Below are positions 56,460 to 64,000 of a stretch of DNA of 64,000 bases, one piece after another. The translations under genes were made by a program, and so were the position numbers. The notes under the pieces were generated by a model that saw nothing but the letters and a program-made list of their open reading frames with translations, did not search any database and was not told the origin of the DNA. Source of the stretch: Echinicola shivajiensis (GTDB lineage Bacteria > Bacteroidota > Bacteroidia > Cytophagales > Cyclobacteriaceae); contig NZ_JAHHZM010000007.1 in assembly GCF_018642165.1 (NCBI RefSeq), positions 186,001-250,000 of the forward strand, in the 5' to 3' direction. The stretch's first letter is position 1, and every line of letters begins with the position of its first letter.

Positions 56460-56495
56460 GCTAATGGGGAGTTTAAGGGTGGGAAGAAAAGTTAA

Positions 56496-57479
56496 TTAAA
56501 AGTCCTCTTCAATAGAAAATTTAGAGGAATCAGATGCGTCTTTACCTTTCATAACCCCAGCCTTTTGGTAGTCCCCAACTCTCTTCTCAAAGAAATTGGT
56601 CTTACCTTGTAATGAGATCATGTCCATAAAGTCAAAAGGATTGGTGCTGTTCCAAACTTTTTCACAGCCCAATTCTACCAACAGCCTGTCGGCTACAAAC
56701 TCAATATATTGACACATTAATTCAGCATTCATACCGATCAATCTTACTGGAAGGGCATCGGTTACGAATTCTTTTTCAATGGCCACAGCGTCCTGAATAA
56801 TTTCAGATACCGTTTCTTTTGGCAATTGATTGGTGATATGCTGGGTGTACAGGTGACAAGCAAAGTCACAGTGTAGTCCCTCATCTCTTGAAATCAACTC
56901 ATTGGAGAAGGTTAGGCCCGGCATTAAGCCTCTTTTCTTCAACCAGAAAATAGAACAGAATGAACCTGAGAAGAAAATTCCCTCAACTGCCGCAAAGGCA
57001 ATCAATCTTTCATGGAAACTGCCCTTGTCAATCCATCTAAGGGCCCAGTCTGCTTTCTTCTTAACACAATCCAGATGTTCAATAGCATTGAACAGTCGGT
57101 CCCTTTCAGCAGCATCCTTGATATAAGTGTCGATCAATAAACTATAGGTTTCAGAATGGATGTTTTCCATAGCGATCTGAAATCCGTAGAAAAACTTAGC
57201 TTCTGTGTACTGAACTTCTGCCACAAAGTGTTCAGCTAAATTTTCGTTTACGATACCGTCACTGGCTGCAAAAAACGCCAAAACATGAGAGATGAAATGT
57301 TTCTCATCAGCTGTCAAGTTTTTCCAGTCCTTAATATCTTGGCTAAGGTCTATCTCCTCTGCAGTCCAAAAGCTGGCTTCAGCTTTTTTATAGTATTCCC
57401 AAATATCATCATGTTGGATTGGGAACAATACGAACCTGCTGTTATCTCCTTGCGCTAATAGGGGTTCCGGTTTTTGCAT
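56496..57479 (-). CDS. nrdB: Ribonucleoside-diphosphate reductase small subunit
   Basis: The 327-residue diiron subunit generates the radical for NrdA. Iron ligands and the radical region are visible in [13 protein letters not shown] (early acidic residues), [23 protein letters not shown] (ExxH plus Tyr) and [17 protein letters not shown] (ExxH). The C-terminal acidic end [10 protein letters not shown] is the tail that docks into NrdA. First gene of the operon, with two palindromes upstream that may be operators. Confidence 0.97.
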   Translation of the reverse strand: MQKPEPLLAQGDNSRFVLFPIQHDDIWEYYKKAEASFWTAEEIDLSQDIKDWKNLTADEKHFISHVLAFFAASDGIVNENLAEHFVAEVQYTEAKFFYGFQIAMENIHSETYSLLIDTYIKDAAERDRLFNAIEHLDCVKKKADWALRWIDKGSFHERLIAFAAVEGIFFSGSFCSIFWLKKRGLMPGLTFSNELISRDEGLHCDFACHLYTQHITNQLPKETVSEIIQDAVAIEKEFVTDALPVRLIGMNAELMCQYIEFVADRLLVELGCEKVWNSTNPFDFMDMISLQGKTNFFEKRVGDYQKAGVMKGKDASDSSKFSIEEDF

Positions 57480-57660
57480 TACTTATTTGTTCTAATATTA
57501 GTAAGATGTATATATTCTTAAATTCGGTAAATCAGCTACTGATTAATGCTTTTCACTTCGTAAAATAGTGAGTTTGTAGTAGTTTTAATTTTGAGCCGCT
57601 GAACAAATATGCTCAACAAATTCCAAAAATAAAACCCCCGCATCAGTGCGTTACTTTAGT

Positions 57661-57679
57661 TTTTGACTCTTGGTCAAAA
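57661..57679. promoter_or_regulatory. Palindromic operator-like site 1
   Basis: TTTTGAC-tcttg-GTCAAAA is a perfect 7-bp-arm palindrome with a 5-base spacer. The core TTGACt-t-tGGTCAA repeats at 57819. It lies about 190 bases upstream of the nrdB start. It is a probable binding site for a homodimeric regulator of unknown identity. Confidence 0.55.
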
Positions 57680-57814
57680 TAGTCATAAATAACTGTAATT
57701 CAATTAATAGAGTAGCTTTTTTTAAAGTGTTAATTCTATTGAAACGTCCTCTAAGGGCATTTCAGGATGGTCCGAAAAAATTTAAAAAAAATATTTCGAA
57801 CCAAAATTCAAGTG

Positions 57815-57837
57815 TAATTTGACTTTTGGTCAAATTA
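57815..57837. promoter_or_regulatory. Palindromic operator-like site 2
   Basis: TAATTTGAC-ttttg-GTCAAATTA is a perfect 9-bp-arm palindrome with the same 5-base spacer and the same core as site 1. The centres are 156 bases apart. The paired occurrence makes chance unlikely and suggests cooperative binding or looping. Confidence 0.6.
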
Positions 57838-58187
57838 GGATGTTGTGTGTAAATAGCTGTTTAGCAGGTGTTTATATGGTTTTTATATTTTCAATTATTG
57901 AACTTGTTGATTCTCAAATCCTAAAGAAAATCAAGTGTTTTTAAAATAATTTTTAATTTTCCTCCAAAATATGGTCGCTTAGCGGTTCGGCTATGCTTCT
58001 CATTTGGGGCCGCAAATATAGGAGGCCTGTTTTGGATAAAATGTATGGGGTAAAGATTTTATTTATGCAAATTTTGAATCCGATTGACTGTCTGATCTAT
58101 AGCATTAACTTAAGTGCCTCGAAGGGAGTTTATTAAGGAATTTTTCTAAATCTTATGCATTAGTTTTTTACTTATAAAAATACTCTG

Positions 58188-58195
58188 TATATTTG
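58188..58195 (+). promoter_or_regulatory. -7 element of the rplU-rpmA operon
   Basis: TATATTTG matches TAnnTTTG, 29 bases before the rplU ATG. The -33 element is not obvious. Transcription is predicted to start near 58201. Confidence 0.55.
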
Positions 58196-58224
58196 CACCT
58201 CAATTTTGATAAAAAGTTCTTAGT

Positions 58225-58536
58225 ATGTACGCAATAGTTAACATAGCAGGAAAGCAGTTCAAAGTAACTAAAGATCAATTTGTCTATGCACCAAAGTTGC
58301 AAGGCGATGTTGACGCTTCCGTTGAATTCGATGAGGTATTGTTGGCAGATGACAACGGTGCAGTATCGGTAGGTGCCCCTACATTGGCTGGCGCCAAGGT
58401 GACAGGAAAAATTCTTGATCATGTAAAAGGTGACAAAGTAATCGTCTTTAAAAAGAAGAGAAGAAAAGGTTACAAGAAGAAAAACGGTCACAGACAAGAA
58501 TTCACTAAAATACTTATTGAAAACATTACTCTTTAA
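58225..58536 (+). CDS. rplU: 50S ribosomal protein L21
   Basis: The 103-residue protein (MYAIVNIAGKQFKVTKDQF, KVIVFKKKRRKGYKKKNGHRQ) is a standard-length L21. The signature near the C-terminus (KKKRRKGYKKKNGHRQ) contacts 23S rRNA. It is followed by rpmA after 34 bases, the usual rplU-rpmA pair. Confidence 0.99.
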   Translation: MYAIVNIAGKQFKVTKDQFVYAPKLQGDVDASVEFDEVLLADDNGAVSVGAPTLAGAKVTGKILDHVKGDKVIVFKKKRRKGYKKKNGHRQEFTKILIENITL

Positions 58537-58570
58537 GATTATCTGAGGGTAGTCCAAAACATTTAAAATT

Positions 58571-58831
58571 ATGGCTCACAAGAAAGGTGTCGGTAGTTCC
58601 AAAAACGGTAGAGAATCCCATAGTAAACGACTTGGTGTGAAAAAATTCGGCGGAGAAGCTGTTATTGCAGGAAACATCATCGTTAGACAAAGAGGAACCA
58701 AGCATCACGCTGGATTGAACGTAAAAGTGGGTAAAGATCACACTTTGTTCGCTGTAGCTGATGGCAAGGTAGAATTTAAGAAAAAGCATGATGGTAAATC
58801 TTATGTAAGCGTAATTCCAGCTGAAGCTTAA
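58571..58831 (+). CDS. rpmA: 50S ribosomal protein L27
   Basis: The 86-residue protein starts directly [20 protein letters not shown], without the cleavable N-terminal extension found in Firmicutes L27. It has the core [17 protein letters not shown]. The N-terminal tail reaches the peptidyl-transferase centre. Confidence 0.99.
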   Translation: MAHKKGVGSSKNGRESHSKRLGVKKFGGEAVIAGNIIVRQRGTKHHAGLNVKVGKDHTLFAVADGKVEFKKKHDGKSYVSVIPAEA

Positions 58832-58856
58832 GATTTTCGATTAAAGAAATATTAAG

Positions 58857-58892
58857 AAGCTGCTCTTTTACTTAAGAGCAGCTTTTTTTTTG
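58857..58892 (+). terminator. Intrinsic terminator of rplU-rpmA
   Basis: Perfect 11-bp stem (aagctgctctt, 6-base loop, complement) followed by a run of T. Confidence 0.92.
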
Positions 58893-59108
58893 ACTATTGA
58901 ATGAATTCTTTCTGAATCATTATCTTGTTTAATAGATTGATCCTGATTAACACAAGTTAGGCGTCTCATCGTTATACATTGCCTTAATATAATATGGTGT
59001 GTATGTGGTGATTTTATAAATAAACGTTTCACAGGTGTAAATAACTTGTTTGTTGCATTTTTTATTTAAAGGAATAATAGAGTATATTTCATTTATAAAT
59101 TAATTTTC

Positions 59109-60275
59109 ATGAAGACTGTTTTTCCTTCATCCATTGTCGAACAGACGTCTGAATATTATCAGAATAAAATCACTGTTAGGTCCCGCATTATCTACATCAG
59201 TTTACTGATTCTTGTAATTGGAATCTTTTGCAGCCTGCCTTTTATAGAAGTGGATGTATCAGTGAAGGGAGATGGGAAGTTTCAAACCTCATTAAGTAGA
59301 AATGAGATATATGCTCCCATTTCAGGAAGGGTCTCATCTATAAACATTGTCGAGAATGGATCAGTGCAGAAAGGAAGTATTTTGGCAGAAATCAAGTCCG
59401 ACCAAGTGGATTTGGAAATAGATGGGCTTGACAGTAGGGGAATACAATTGCAAGAATTTATCTCTGATCTTAAAAAGTTGATGGAGGTGAGCCCTACTAA
59501 CACCAGCGATTTTTCCCCAAGAGATTTGGAATCAAAATATTATAAGGCTGCTTATTATGAATATAACTCGGAAGTGCAGCAGCTTAGAAATGTCCTTGAA
59601 AAGGAAAAGAGGGATGTGAAAAGGGCCAAACTATTGTTTGATTCTAAGGCATTATCATTAGTTGAATATGATGAAATAAGGGCAAAGTTCGAGCGGGCTC
59701 TGACAAATCTAGATCTTTTCCAGAGCAAAAAGCTTTCTATTTGGGAGCAGGAGCTGTCGAGCTACCAGCGGGAAATGGCAAAGCTGGGTAACGATAAGAA
59801 ATTACTCAGGGATAAGCTACACCAGTTTAAGATTTTTGCGGGAGTTTCAGGAACCATAGTGAACTTTGAAAATATCAGACCAGGTGATTTTGTGTTTGCC
59901 AATCAGAAAATAGCAGAGATTTCTCCTGACAGTACATTAAAAGCGGTGACCTTTCTTTCTCCCGCAGACATTGCATTTGTTAAGCCTGGGCAAAAAGTCC
60001 TTTTTCAGATTGATGCCTACGATTATAACCAATGGGGCTTACTTGAAGGGGTAGTAAGTGAAATTAGTAAAGACCTTCAAATGATTTCGGAAAACCAAGT
60101 GGCTTTTAGGGTGGTTTGTGATTTGAAGAGAAAAGCTTTGAAGTTACAAAATGGAATTGAGGGCGAAGTGAGGCGAGGAATGACTTTTAAAGGTCGTTTT
60201 TTGGTGACCCGTAGGAGTTTGTATCAATTATTATATGACCAAGTGGATGATTGGCTAAATCCTGCTATGCAGTAA
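59109..60275 (+). CDS. HlyD-family periplasmic adaptor of a peptide exporter
   Basis: The 388-residue membrane-fusion protein has an N-terminal transmembrane helix (about 27-46, IIYISLLILVIGIFCSLPF). A biotinyl-lipoyl-like half follows (APISGRVSSINIVENGSVQKGSILAEI), then a long coiled-coil hairpin (about 120-235, LRNVLEKEKRDVKRAKLL). The second lipoyl half is FAGVSGTIVNFENIRPGDFVF, and the beta-barrel end is MTFKGRFLVTRRSLYQLLYDQ. It bridges the C39 ABC exporter, whose gene starts 19 bases downstream, to an outer-membrane TolC-type channel, which is not encoded here. First gene of the 59109-62797 operon. Confidence 0.92.
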   Translation: MKTVFPSSIVEQTSEYYQNKITVRSRIIYISLLILVIGIFCSLPFIEVDVSVKGDGKFQTSLSRNEIYAPISGRVSSINIVENGSVQKGSILAEIKSDQVDLEIDGLDSRGIQLQEFISDLKKLMEVSPTNTSDFSPRDLESKYYKAAYYEYNSEVQQLRNVLEKEKRDVKRAKLLFDSKALSLVEYDEIRAKFERALTNLDLFQSKKLSIWEQELSSYQREMAKLGNDKKLLRDKLHQFKIFAGVSGTIVNFENIRPGDFVFANQKIAEISPDSTLKAVTFLSPADIAFVKPGQKVLFQIDAYDYNQWGLLEGVVSEISKDLQMISENQVAFRVVCDLKRKALKLQNGIEGEVRRGMTFKGRFLVTRRSLYQLLYDQVDDWLNPAMQ

Positions 60276-60294
60276 CGTCTGAAATGCTTAATTA

Positions 60295-62433
60295 ATGGTG
60301 ATTAAAATCAAACAAAGGGATATTACAGATTGTGGGGCAGCTTGTCTGGCTTCAGTAGCTAGTTATTACAGGTTGAAGATGCCTCTTTCAAAGATTAGGT
60401 TGTTGGCCTCTACAGGTCAAAAGGGGACCAATGTTTTAGGATTGGTGGAAGCTTCAGAGAGATTGGGATTTTCCGCCAAGGCATTAAAGGGTACTTTTGA
60501 AAGTTTGGCGATATCTCCCAAGCCTGTTATTGTTCATATGATGATCAATAAAGCTTTGCACCATTATATGGTGGTGTACAAGATAGGTAGGAGATCGGTT
60601 AAGCTCATGGATCCAATGGATGGACGGATGAAAAAGATGAGCCATGAGGAGTTTAAGAAGTTATGGTCCGGGGTGATGGTGATACTAATGCCCAACGAGG
60701 AGTTTAAAGCCATGAACCAAACGGTTTCCGTGACCAGGCGCTTTTGGTTTTTAATCAGTCCCCATAAAAGTGTGCTTTTTCAAGCAATGATTGGTGCAGT
60801 GGTTTATTCAATATTGGGTTTGTCCATTTCCATCTATTTGCAAAAAATCATTGACAATGTTTTTATAGATAGGAATGCCAATTTGCTCAATTTGATGAGT
60901 GTGGCAATGGTGGTTTTGCTTTTGTTTCAGATTTTTATTGGTGGTTATAAGAAGGTCTTTGCACTTAAAGTAGGGCAAAAAATAGATGCACGTCTGATTT
61001 TAGGTTATTATAAGCATTTGATGACCTTACCTCAAAGGTTTTTTGATACAATGAGAGTGGGTGAAATCATTTCCAGGATTAATGATGCCGTTAAGATTCG
61101 TTCACTGATCAATGAAGTGTCCGTCAGTTTGATGGTGAATGTTTTTGTTGTCCTATTCTCCTTTGCTTTGATGTTTGCTTTGTATTGGAAATTGGCATTG
61201 GTGATGGCATTGGTAATACCATTCTATCTATTGATTTATGTATTGACCAATAAGTTCAATAAAAAGGTGGAGCGTACTTTAATGGAGAAATCTGCCAATT
61301 TGGAGTCTCAAATGGTTGAATCTGTTCGTTCTGTTGGGTTGATCAAAAAGTTTGGTGTGGAAGATTATGCCAAGCTAAGGACCGAGTCTAAATTTGTATC
61401 TGTTTTAGATTCGGTATATAAGTCGAGTCTCAATAATGTGATTTCAACAAATGCCACGGATTTAATATTAAGGCTGTTTATAATAGTGTTGCTTTGGGTT
61501 GGCGCTGGATATGTGATAGGTAATGAGATCAGCCCAGGTGAGTTAGTGGCTTTTTACGCTATAATGGGGTATTTGATCACTCCTGTTTCCAGTTTGGTAG
61601 GAATGAACAAGACTGTACAAAATGCAATGATCGCAGCGGACCGTCTCTTTGAAATTATGGATTTGGAAATGGAGGAAAATTCCTCAGAGAAATTTGACCT
61701 TGAGCCCTCTTCATTAGGAGATATTGTTTTCCAAAATGTTTCCTTTAGATATGGCAGTCATGCCAAAGTATTTGATGGACTTGACCTGTGTGTTCCTAAG
61801 GGAAAGGTAACAGGAATAGTAGGTGAAAGTGGATCCGGAAAATCAACATTACTGGCCTTACTGCAGCATATTTATCCAGTGGAGTCGGGTCAAATCAAAA
61901 TCGGTCAATATGATATAGCATATGTAAGTCATCATAGTTTAAGAAGGCAAATAGCTGTTGTTCCCCAACAGGTGGAGTTGATTTCGGGTAGCTTAATAGA
62001 AAATATTGCTTTTGGAGATCTGCGACCAGATGTCAAGAAAATTATTGAGATATGCCATCAACTTGGGATGACATCGTTTATCGAAGCTTTGCCGAATGGA
62101 ATATCGAGTCATTTAGGAGAATATGGGGCCAGTTTGTCCGGTGGACAAAGGCAGTTGGTCTCAATAGCAAGGGCGCTTTATCGTGATCCAGAGATTTTGA
62201 TTTTGGACGAGGCCAGTGCGTCATTGGATCCGAAAGCGCAAGAATTTTTACACACTGTTATAAAGTTGTTGTCAAATCAGGGGAAAACCGTTATTTTCAT
62301 TACACATCATCTTACTTCGGTCAAAGATTTTGATCAAATTATTGTCATGGACAATGGAAAGGTGGTAGAGCAAGGGTCTCATGATTCCCTTGTTGGTCTA
62401 GAAGGTAAATACCATGAAATGATTTTTAGGTAA
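60295..62433 (+). CDS. C39-peptidase ABC exporter (double-glycine leader processing and export)
   Basis: The 712-residue bifunctional transporter has an N-terminal C39 protease (about 1-135) with the oxyanion Gln7, catalytic Cys13 in ITDCGAACLA, His90 in HHYMVVYKI and Asp106 in LMDPMDG. Six transmembrane helices lie at about 160-445. The C-terminal ATPase has Walker A GESGSGKST (about 510), signature LSGGQRQLVSIARA and Walker B ILILDEASASLD. Proteins of this class cut a peptide after a Gly-Gly leader and export the C-terminal part. All catalytic residues are present. The only visible double-glycine leader nearby is in the product of the next gene, 34 bases downstream. Confidence 0.96.
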   Translation: MVIKIKQRDITDCGAACLASVASYYRLKMPLSKIRLLASTGQKGTNVLGLVEASERLGFSAKALKGTFESLAISPKPVIVHMMINKALHHYMVVYKIGRRSVKLMDPMDGRMKKMSHEEFKKLWSGVMVILMPNEEFKAMNQTVSVTRRFWFLISPHKSVLFQAMIGAVVYSILGLSISIYLQKIIDNVFIDRNANLLNLMSVAMVVLLLFQIFIGGYKKVFALKVGQKIDARLILGYYKHLMTLPQRFFDTMRVGEIISRINDAVKIRSLINEVSVSLMVNVFVVLFSFALMFALYWKLALVMALVIPFYLLIYVLTNKFNKKVERTLMEKSANLESQMVESVRSVGLIKKFGVEDYAKLRTESKFVSVLDSVYKSSLNNVISTNATDLILRLFIIVLLWVGAGYVIGNEISPGELVAFYAIMGYLITPVSSLVGMNKTVQNAMIAADRLFEIMDLEMEENSSEKFDLEPSSLGDIVFQNVSFRYGSHAKVFDGLDLCVPKGKVTGIVGESGSGKSTLLALLQHIYPVESGQIKIGQYDIAYVSHHSLRRQIAVVPQQVELISGSLIENIAFGDLRPDVKKIIEICHQLGMTSFIEALPNGISSHLGEYGASLSGGQRQLVSIARALYRDPEILILDEASASLDPKAQEFLHTVIKLLSNQGKTVIFITHHLTSVKDFDQIIVMDNGKVVEQGSHDSLVGLEGKYHEMIFR

Positions 62434-62467
62434 TATTAACTTTTCGAGGATTATAAAATATAGTATT

Positions 62468-62797
62468 ATGAATTTTATAAAGCATATTGAGCGAATCCAG
62501 TTGATAAATAAATTGATCAGGGAAGAGAAGACAGGGAGTCCTGAGGAGCTTTCGGCAAGACTGGGAATTAGTAGAAGGCAGCTTTATAATCATTTAGAAA
62601 GCCTTAAAGATATGGGCTTGGAGGTTTCCTATTCCAGAAAGCTAAATAGTTTTTATTATGTGGACGAAAAGCATTTGGAAATGAATTTCAGCCTCAAAGT
62701 AATAGGGCCAGAAGAAATAGAAAGTATTTATGGAGGGGTTTATTTTCCTTTCATTGAAGATGCAGAACTTGAGTTGGACTGGCTTGGAACCTGGTAA
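62468..62797 (+). CDS. Winged-helix protein with C-terminal double-glycine leader and 19-residue tail (putative regulator/peptide-precursor hybrid)
   Basis: The 109-residue protein has two parts. Residues about 5-66 form a small helix-turn-helix/winged-helix domain of HTH_11 type (LINKLIREEKTGSPEELSAR, LGISRRQLYNHLESLKDMGL, EVSYSRKLNSFYYV). Residues 72-90, MNFSLKVIGPEEIESIYGG, match a C39 leader: Gly at -1 and -2, hydrophobic residues at -4 (Ile87), -7 (Ile84), -12 (Ile79) and -15 (Leu76), and Glu at -8. The remaining tail VYFPFIEDAELELDWLGTW is acidic and aromatic, without Cys. It directly follows the C39 exporter gene. I infer that the tail is cut off and exported, either from the whole protein or from a shorter product starting at Met72. 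An ordinary small regulator with a chance GG is the alternative. The motif match is seen; the function is inferred. Confidence 0.8.
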   Translation: MNFIKHIERIQLINKLIREEKTGSPEELSARLGISRRQLYNHLESLKDMGLEVSYSRKLNSFYYVDEKHLEMNFSLKVIGPEEIESIYGGVYFPFIEDAELELDWLGTW

Positions 62798-63059
62798 GGT
62801 TGATTTTTAGGGTTGGAAATTTATGATTGGCGGGATGTATGTTTTCTTTTTGATTTTTTCAATTGATAAACATCGTGGCACAAAGCGTATTTCAAGACCA
62901 AAGTATTGTTGGTCCTAATTTTGAGGCTTTTGTAAATTCTAATAATCTGGAACCTAAAAAAGGTTTTATGATTGGACAGATCTAGAAGCTGGTTTTATTC
63001 GTATATCCTGTATATAATATTCTTAGAGTGATTTTTTACAGATTTCTTTTGGAAGAAAT
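62798..63059. other. Intergenic stretch after the HTH-leader gene
   Basis: AT-rich sequence with a small hairpin (aacct-aaaa-aggtt near 62950). A 32-codon frame at 62823-62921 (start MIGGMYVFFLIF) is open but has no leader or other support. No terminator lies directly after the HTH-leader gene. Confidence 0.4.
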
Positions 63060-63282
63060 TCTATCCGTGCAAGTTTAGTGCACGGACTCCCCTTATCTTA
63101 GTATTAAGAATTAAGGAGATCCAAAAAAATGGTAAATAGGAGATCCTAAATTCAACTGGGTTCAGTAAGCGTAATAATAAAATTTTAAAGATAATTTTTT
63201 AGCACTAATGATGTTGGTGACTTATTTAGTGCTCGTGTTGATTAACGTCAGAGGGATACATGTGTGGTGTATCCCTTTTTTT
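63060..63282 (+). ncRNA. Candidate structured RNA or structured 3' UTR
   Basis: A cluster of hairpins ends in a terminator. These are ccgtgca-(7)-tgcacgg at 63065-63085, agcactaa-(16)-ttagtgct at 63201-63232, and the terminator at 63252. Between them is a direct repeat aggagatcc at 63114 and 63138 around aaaaaaatggtaaat, where a short frame (MVNRRS) has a Shine-Dalgarno-like AAGGAG. No promoter was found, so it may be the end of the exporter-operon transcript or an independent RNA. Confidence 0.35.
63252..63282 (+). terminator. Intrinsic terminator
   Basis: Perfect 9-bp stem (agggataca, 7-base loop, complement) followed by T7, 455 bases after the HTH-leader stop codon. Confidence 0.85.
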
Positions 63283-63654
63283 AGTTTTAAATAAACTTCG
63301 CTAAAGATAAAATATATTATTGTATAAAAATAGTGAGGTGAAAGTTTTTGTTTTGCAAAATCCTTATATTATAAATACTTATAATTTAGAATTTGATTCT
63401 TGGTGATTTTTCTTTTATGGCCAATGGTCTCTTTTTTGAAAGGTAACCCAAATGTTGTTTTAAAAAGTACTCAAATTTTACGGGTAATTTGTGCAAAATG
63501 ACAATTGGTACAGGGCTTTAGTATTACTACAGAGAAATTTGTTTGTGAATACTATAAGTAATATTTTTAATCGTTAGGGATTAAAGTATTCATTGCATTT
63601 ATTTAAAAGGCTCAATTCTTGGGCTTTTTTATAATTTTAATTTAAACATTCAGT
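63283..63654. other. AT-rich intergenic region before the M16 peptidase
   Basis: No gene is supported. The region ends with a terminator-like hairpin (63605-63630), 25 bases before the peptidase start. No clear TAnnTTTG box was seen. Confidence 0.4.
63605..63630 (+). terminator. Terminator-like hairpin upstream of the M16 peptidase
   Basis: aaaaggctcaa pairs with ttgggcttttt (two G-T pairs, 3-base loop), then T. There is no gene just before it on this strand, so it could end a small RNA or act as an attenuator for the peptidase. Confidence 0.5.
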
Positions 63655-64000
63655 ATGAAAAAGTTTACACTTTTGATGTTATGGGCCTGTTCCGTATGCT
63701 CGCCAATCATCGCGCAGAATGATATTGAATTCAGGGAGTTTACGCTTGATAATGGTTTACATGTGATCATGCACAAAGACAATACTACGCCCATTGTAGT
63801 GACCTCTGTACTCTATCATGTTGGGTCCAAAAATGAAAATCCAGAAAGAACTGGATTTGCCCATTTTTTTGAGCATTTGCTTTTTGAAGGAAGCGAGAAT
63901 ATTGACCGTGGAGAATATTCCAAAAAAATCCAGTCAGAGGGGGGGACACTAAATGCTTATACTAGTAATGATATTACCTATTATTACGAGTCCTTGCCTT
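63655..64000 (+). CDS. M16-family (insulinase-like) zinc peptidase, 3' truncated by window
   Basis: The frame starts at MKKFTLLMLWACSVCSPIIAQ, a signal peptide, and stays open to the window end (115 residues seen). The M16 inverted zinc motif HFFEH is present in GFAHFFEHLLFEGSENI, after LDNGLHVIMHKDNTTPIVVTSVLYHVGS in the expected arrangement. EGGTLNAYTSNDITYYYESLP follows as in pitrilysin-type peptidases. It is a secreted or periplasmic metalloprotease. It is next to the peptide-export operon but separated by 857 bases and two terminators, so a link is not established. Confidence 0.93.
   Translation, partial: MKKFTLLMLWACSVCSPIIAQNDIEFREFTLDNGLHVIMHKDNTTPIVVTSVLYHVGSKNENPERTGFAHFFEHLLFEGSENIDRGEYSKKIQSEGGTLNAYTSNDITYYYESLP

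Larger units (their letters stand above)
57480..58224. other. Divergent regulatory region between nrdB and rplU
   Basis: This is 745 bases without a convincing gene. It holds two related palindromes (57661-57679 and 57815-57837) and an rplU -7 box (58188-58195). No NrdR-box pair was recognised by eye. Confidence 0.55.

Noticed and set aside
62823-62921. 32-codon frame starting MIGGMYVFF as a possible GG peptide of the exporter
   Set aside because: The Gly-Gly is at residues 3-4, leaving no leader in front, so it cannot be a C39 substrate.
63013-63018. TATAAT-like box upstream of the structured region
   Set aside because: Bacteroidota primary promoters use TAnnTTTG, and the surrounding DNA is AT-rich enough to produce such a string by chance.
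63208-63294. 28-codon hydrophobic frame (MMLVTYLVLVLINV start)
   Set aside because: It runs through the terminator hairpin at 63252 and lacks a ribosome-binding site, so it is not taken as a peptide gene.

Overview
The window looks like a chromosomal stretch from a member of the Bacteroidota, most likely order Cytophagales and close to Cyclobacteriaceae (Echinicola, Algoriphagus, Cyclobacterium type). The evidence is promoters of the TTG-N19/20-TAnnTTTG kind in front of several genes, a large NusB of about 394 residues, a zinc-free type B ribosomal protein L31, a DUF4293 membrane protein, atpD-atpC standing apart from the other ATP synthase genes, a one-chain E1 alpha/beta dehydrogenase, and many signal-peptide proteins and lipoproteins with barrel or propeller folds. 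I see no tRNA, rRNA, insertion sequence, prophage or CRISPR array. The genus is inferred, not shown.

Layout. 1-5.2 kb: end of a propeller-type protein, a long gap with hairpin repeats, then three related small secreted proteins (1449, 2619, 4557), two of which share a promoter type and a conserved 5' leader. 5.2-10.3 kb: E1 dehydrogenase, an HMA-AraC regulator, a porin-like barrel and an AGCS amino acid symporter. 10.5-16.9 kb: a seven-gene minus-strand operon (RmlD-like reductase, cyclophilin, hemC, rimK, its protease-like partner, holB, GlmU-like). 17-24.5 kb: rpmE2, a RemB/Wzi-like outer-membrane protein, an MsbA-like exporter, comM and a transsulfuration enzyme. 24.8-26.8 kb: an ECF sigma factor, a membrane protein and a barrel in one operon. 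27-34 kb: truA, an ABC half-exporter, small envelope proteins, hemE and a MOSC protein. 34.6-43 kb: dnaK with a GroES-like gene, then glpR divergent from glpD-glpK-glpF and a propeller lipoprotein. 43-54 kb: atpD-atpC, a cell-wall peptidase, coaE-ybbR-yajC-DUF1573-ytxH-nusB, leucine dehydrogenase and a second ABC half-exporter. 54-58.8 kb: nrdB-nrdA and rplU-rpmA. 59.1-62.8 kb: a peptide-export operon. A partial M16 peptidase closes the window.

The most interesting locus is 59109-62797. A HlyD adaptor, a C39-peptidase ABC exporter and a 109-residue winged-helix protein form an apparent operon. The C-terminus of the winged-helix protein carries a well-formed double-glycine leader followed by a 19-residue acidic, aromatic tail. 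It reads as a DNA-binding protein that is also the precursor of the exported peptide, and an internal ATG lies exactly where a stand-alone precursor would begin. No other precursor gene is visible nearby.

Other points worth checking are two ABC half-exporters 21 kb apart whose degenerate ATPase motifs are complementary, a duplicated palindromic operator upstream of nrdBA, an intrinsic terminator between atpD and atpC that could set subunit ratio, and the shared leader of the secreted paralogues.
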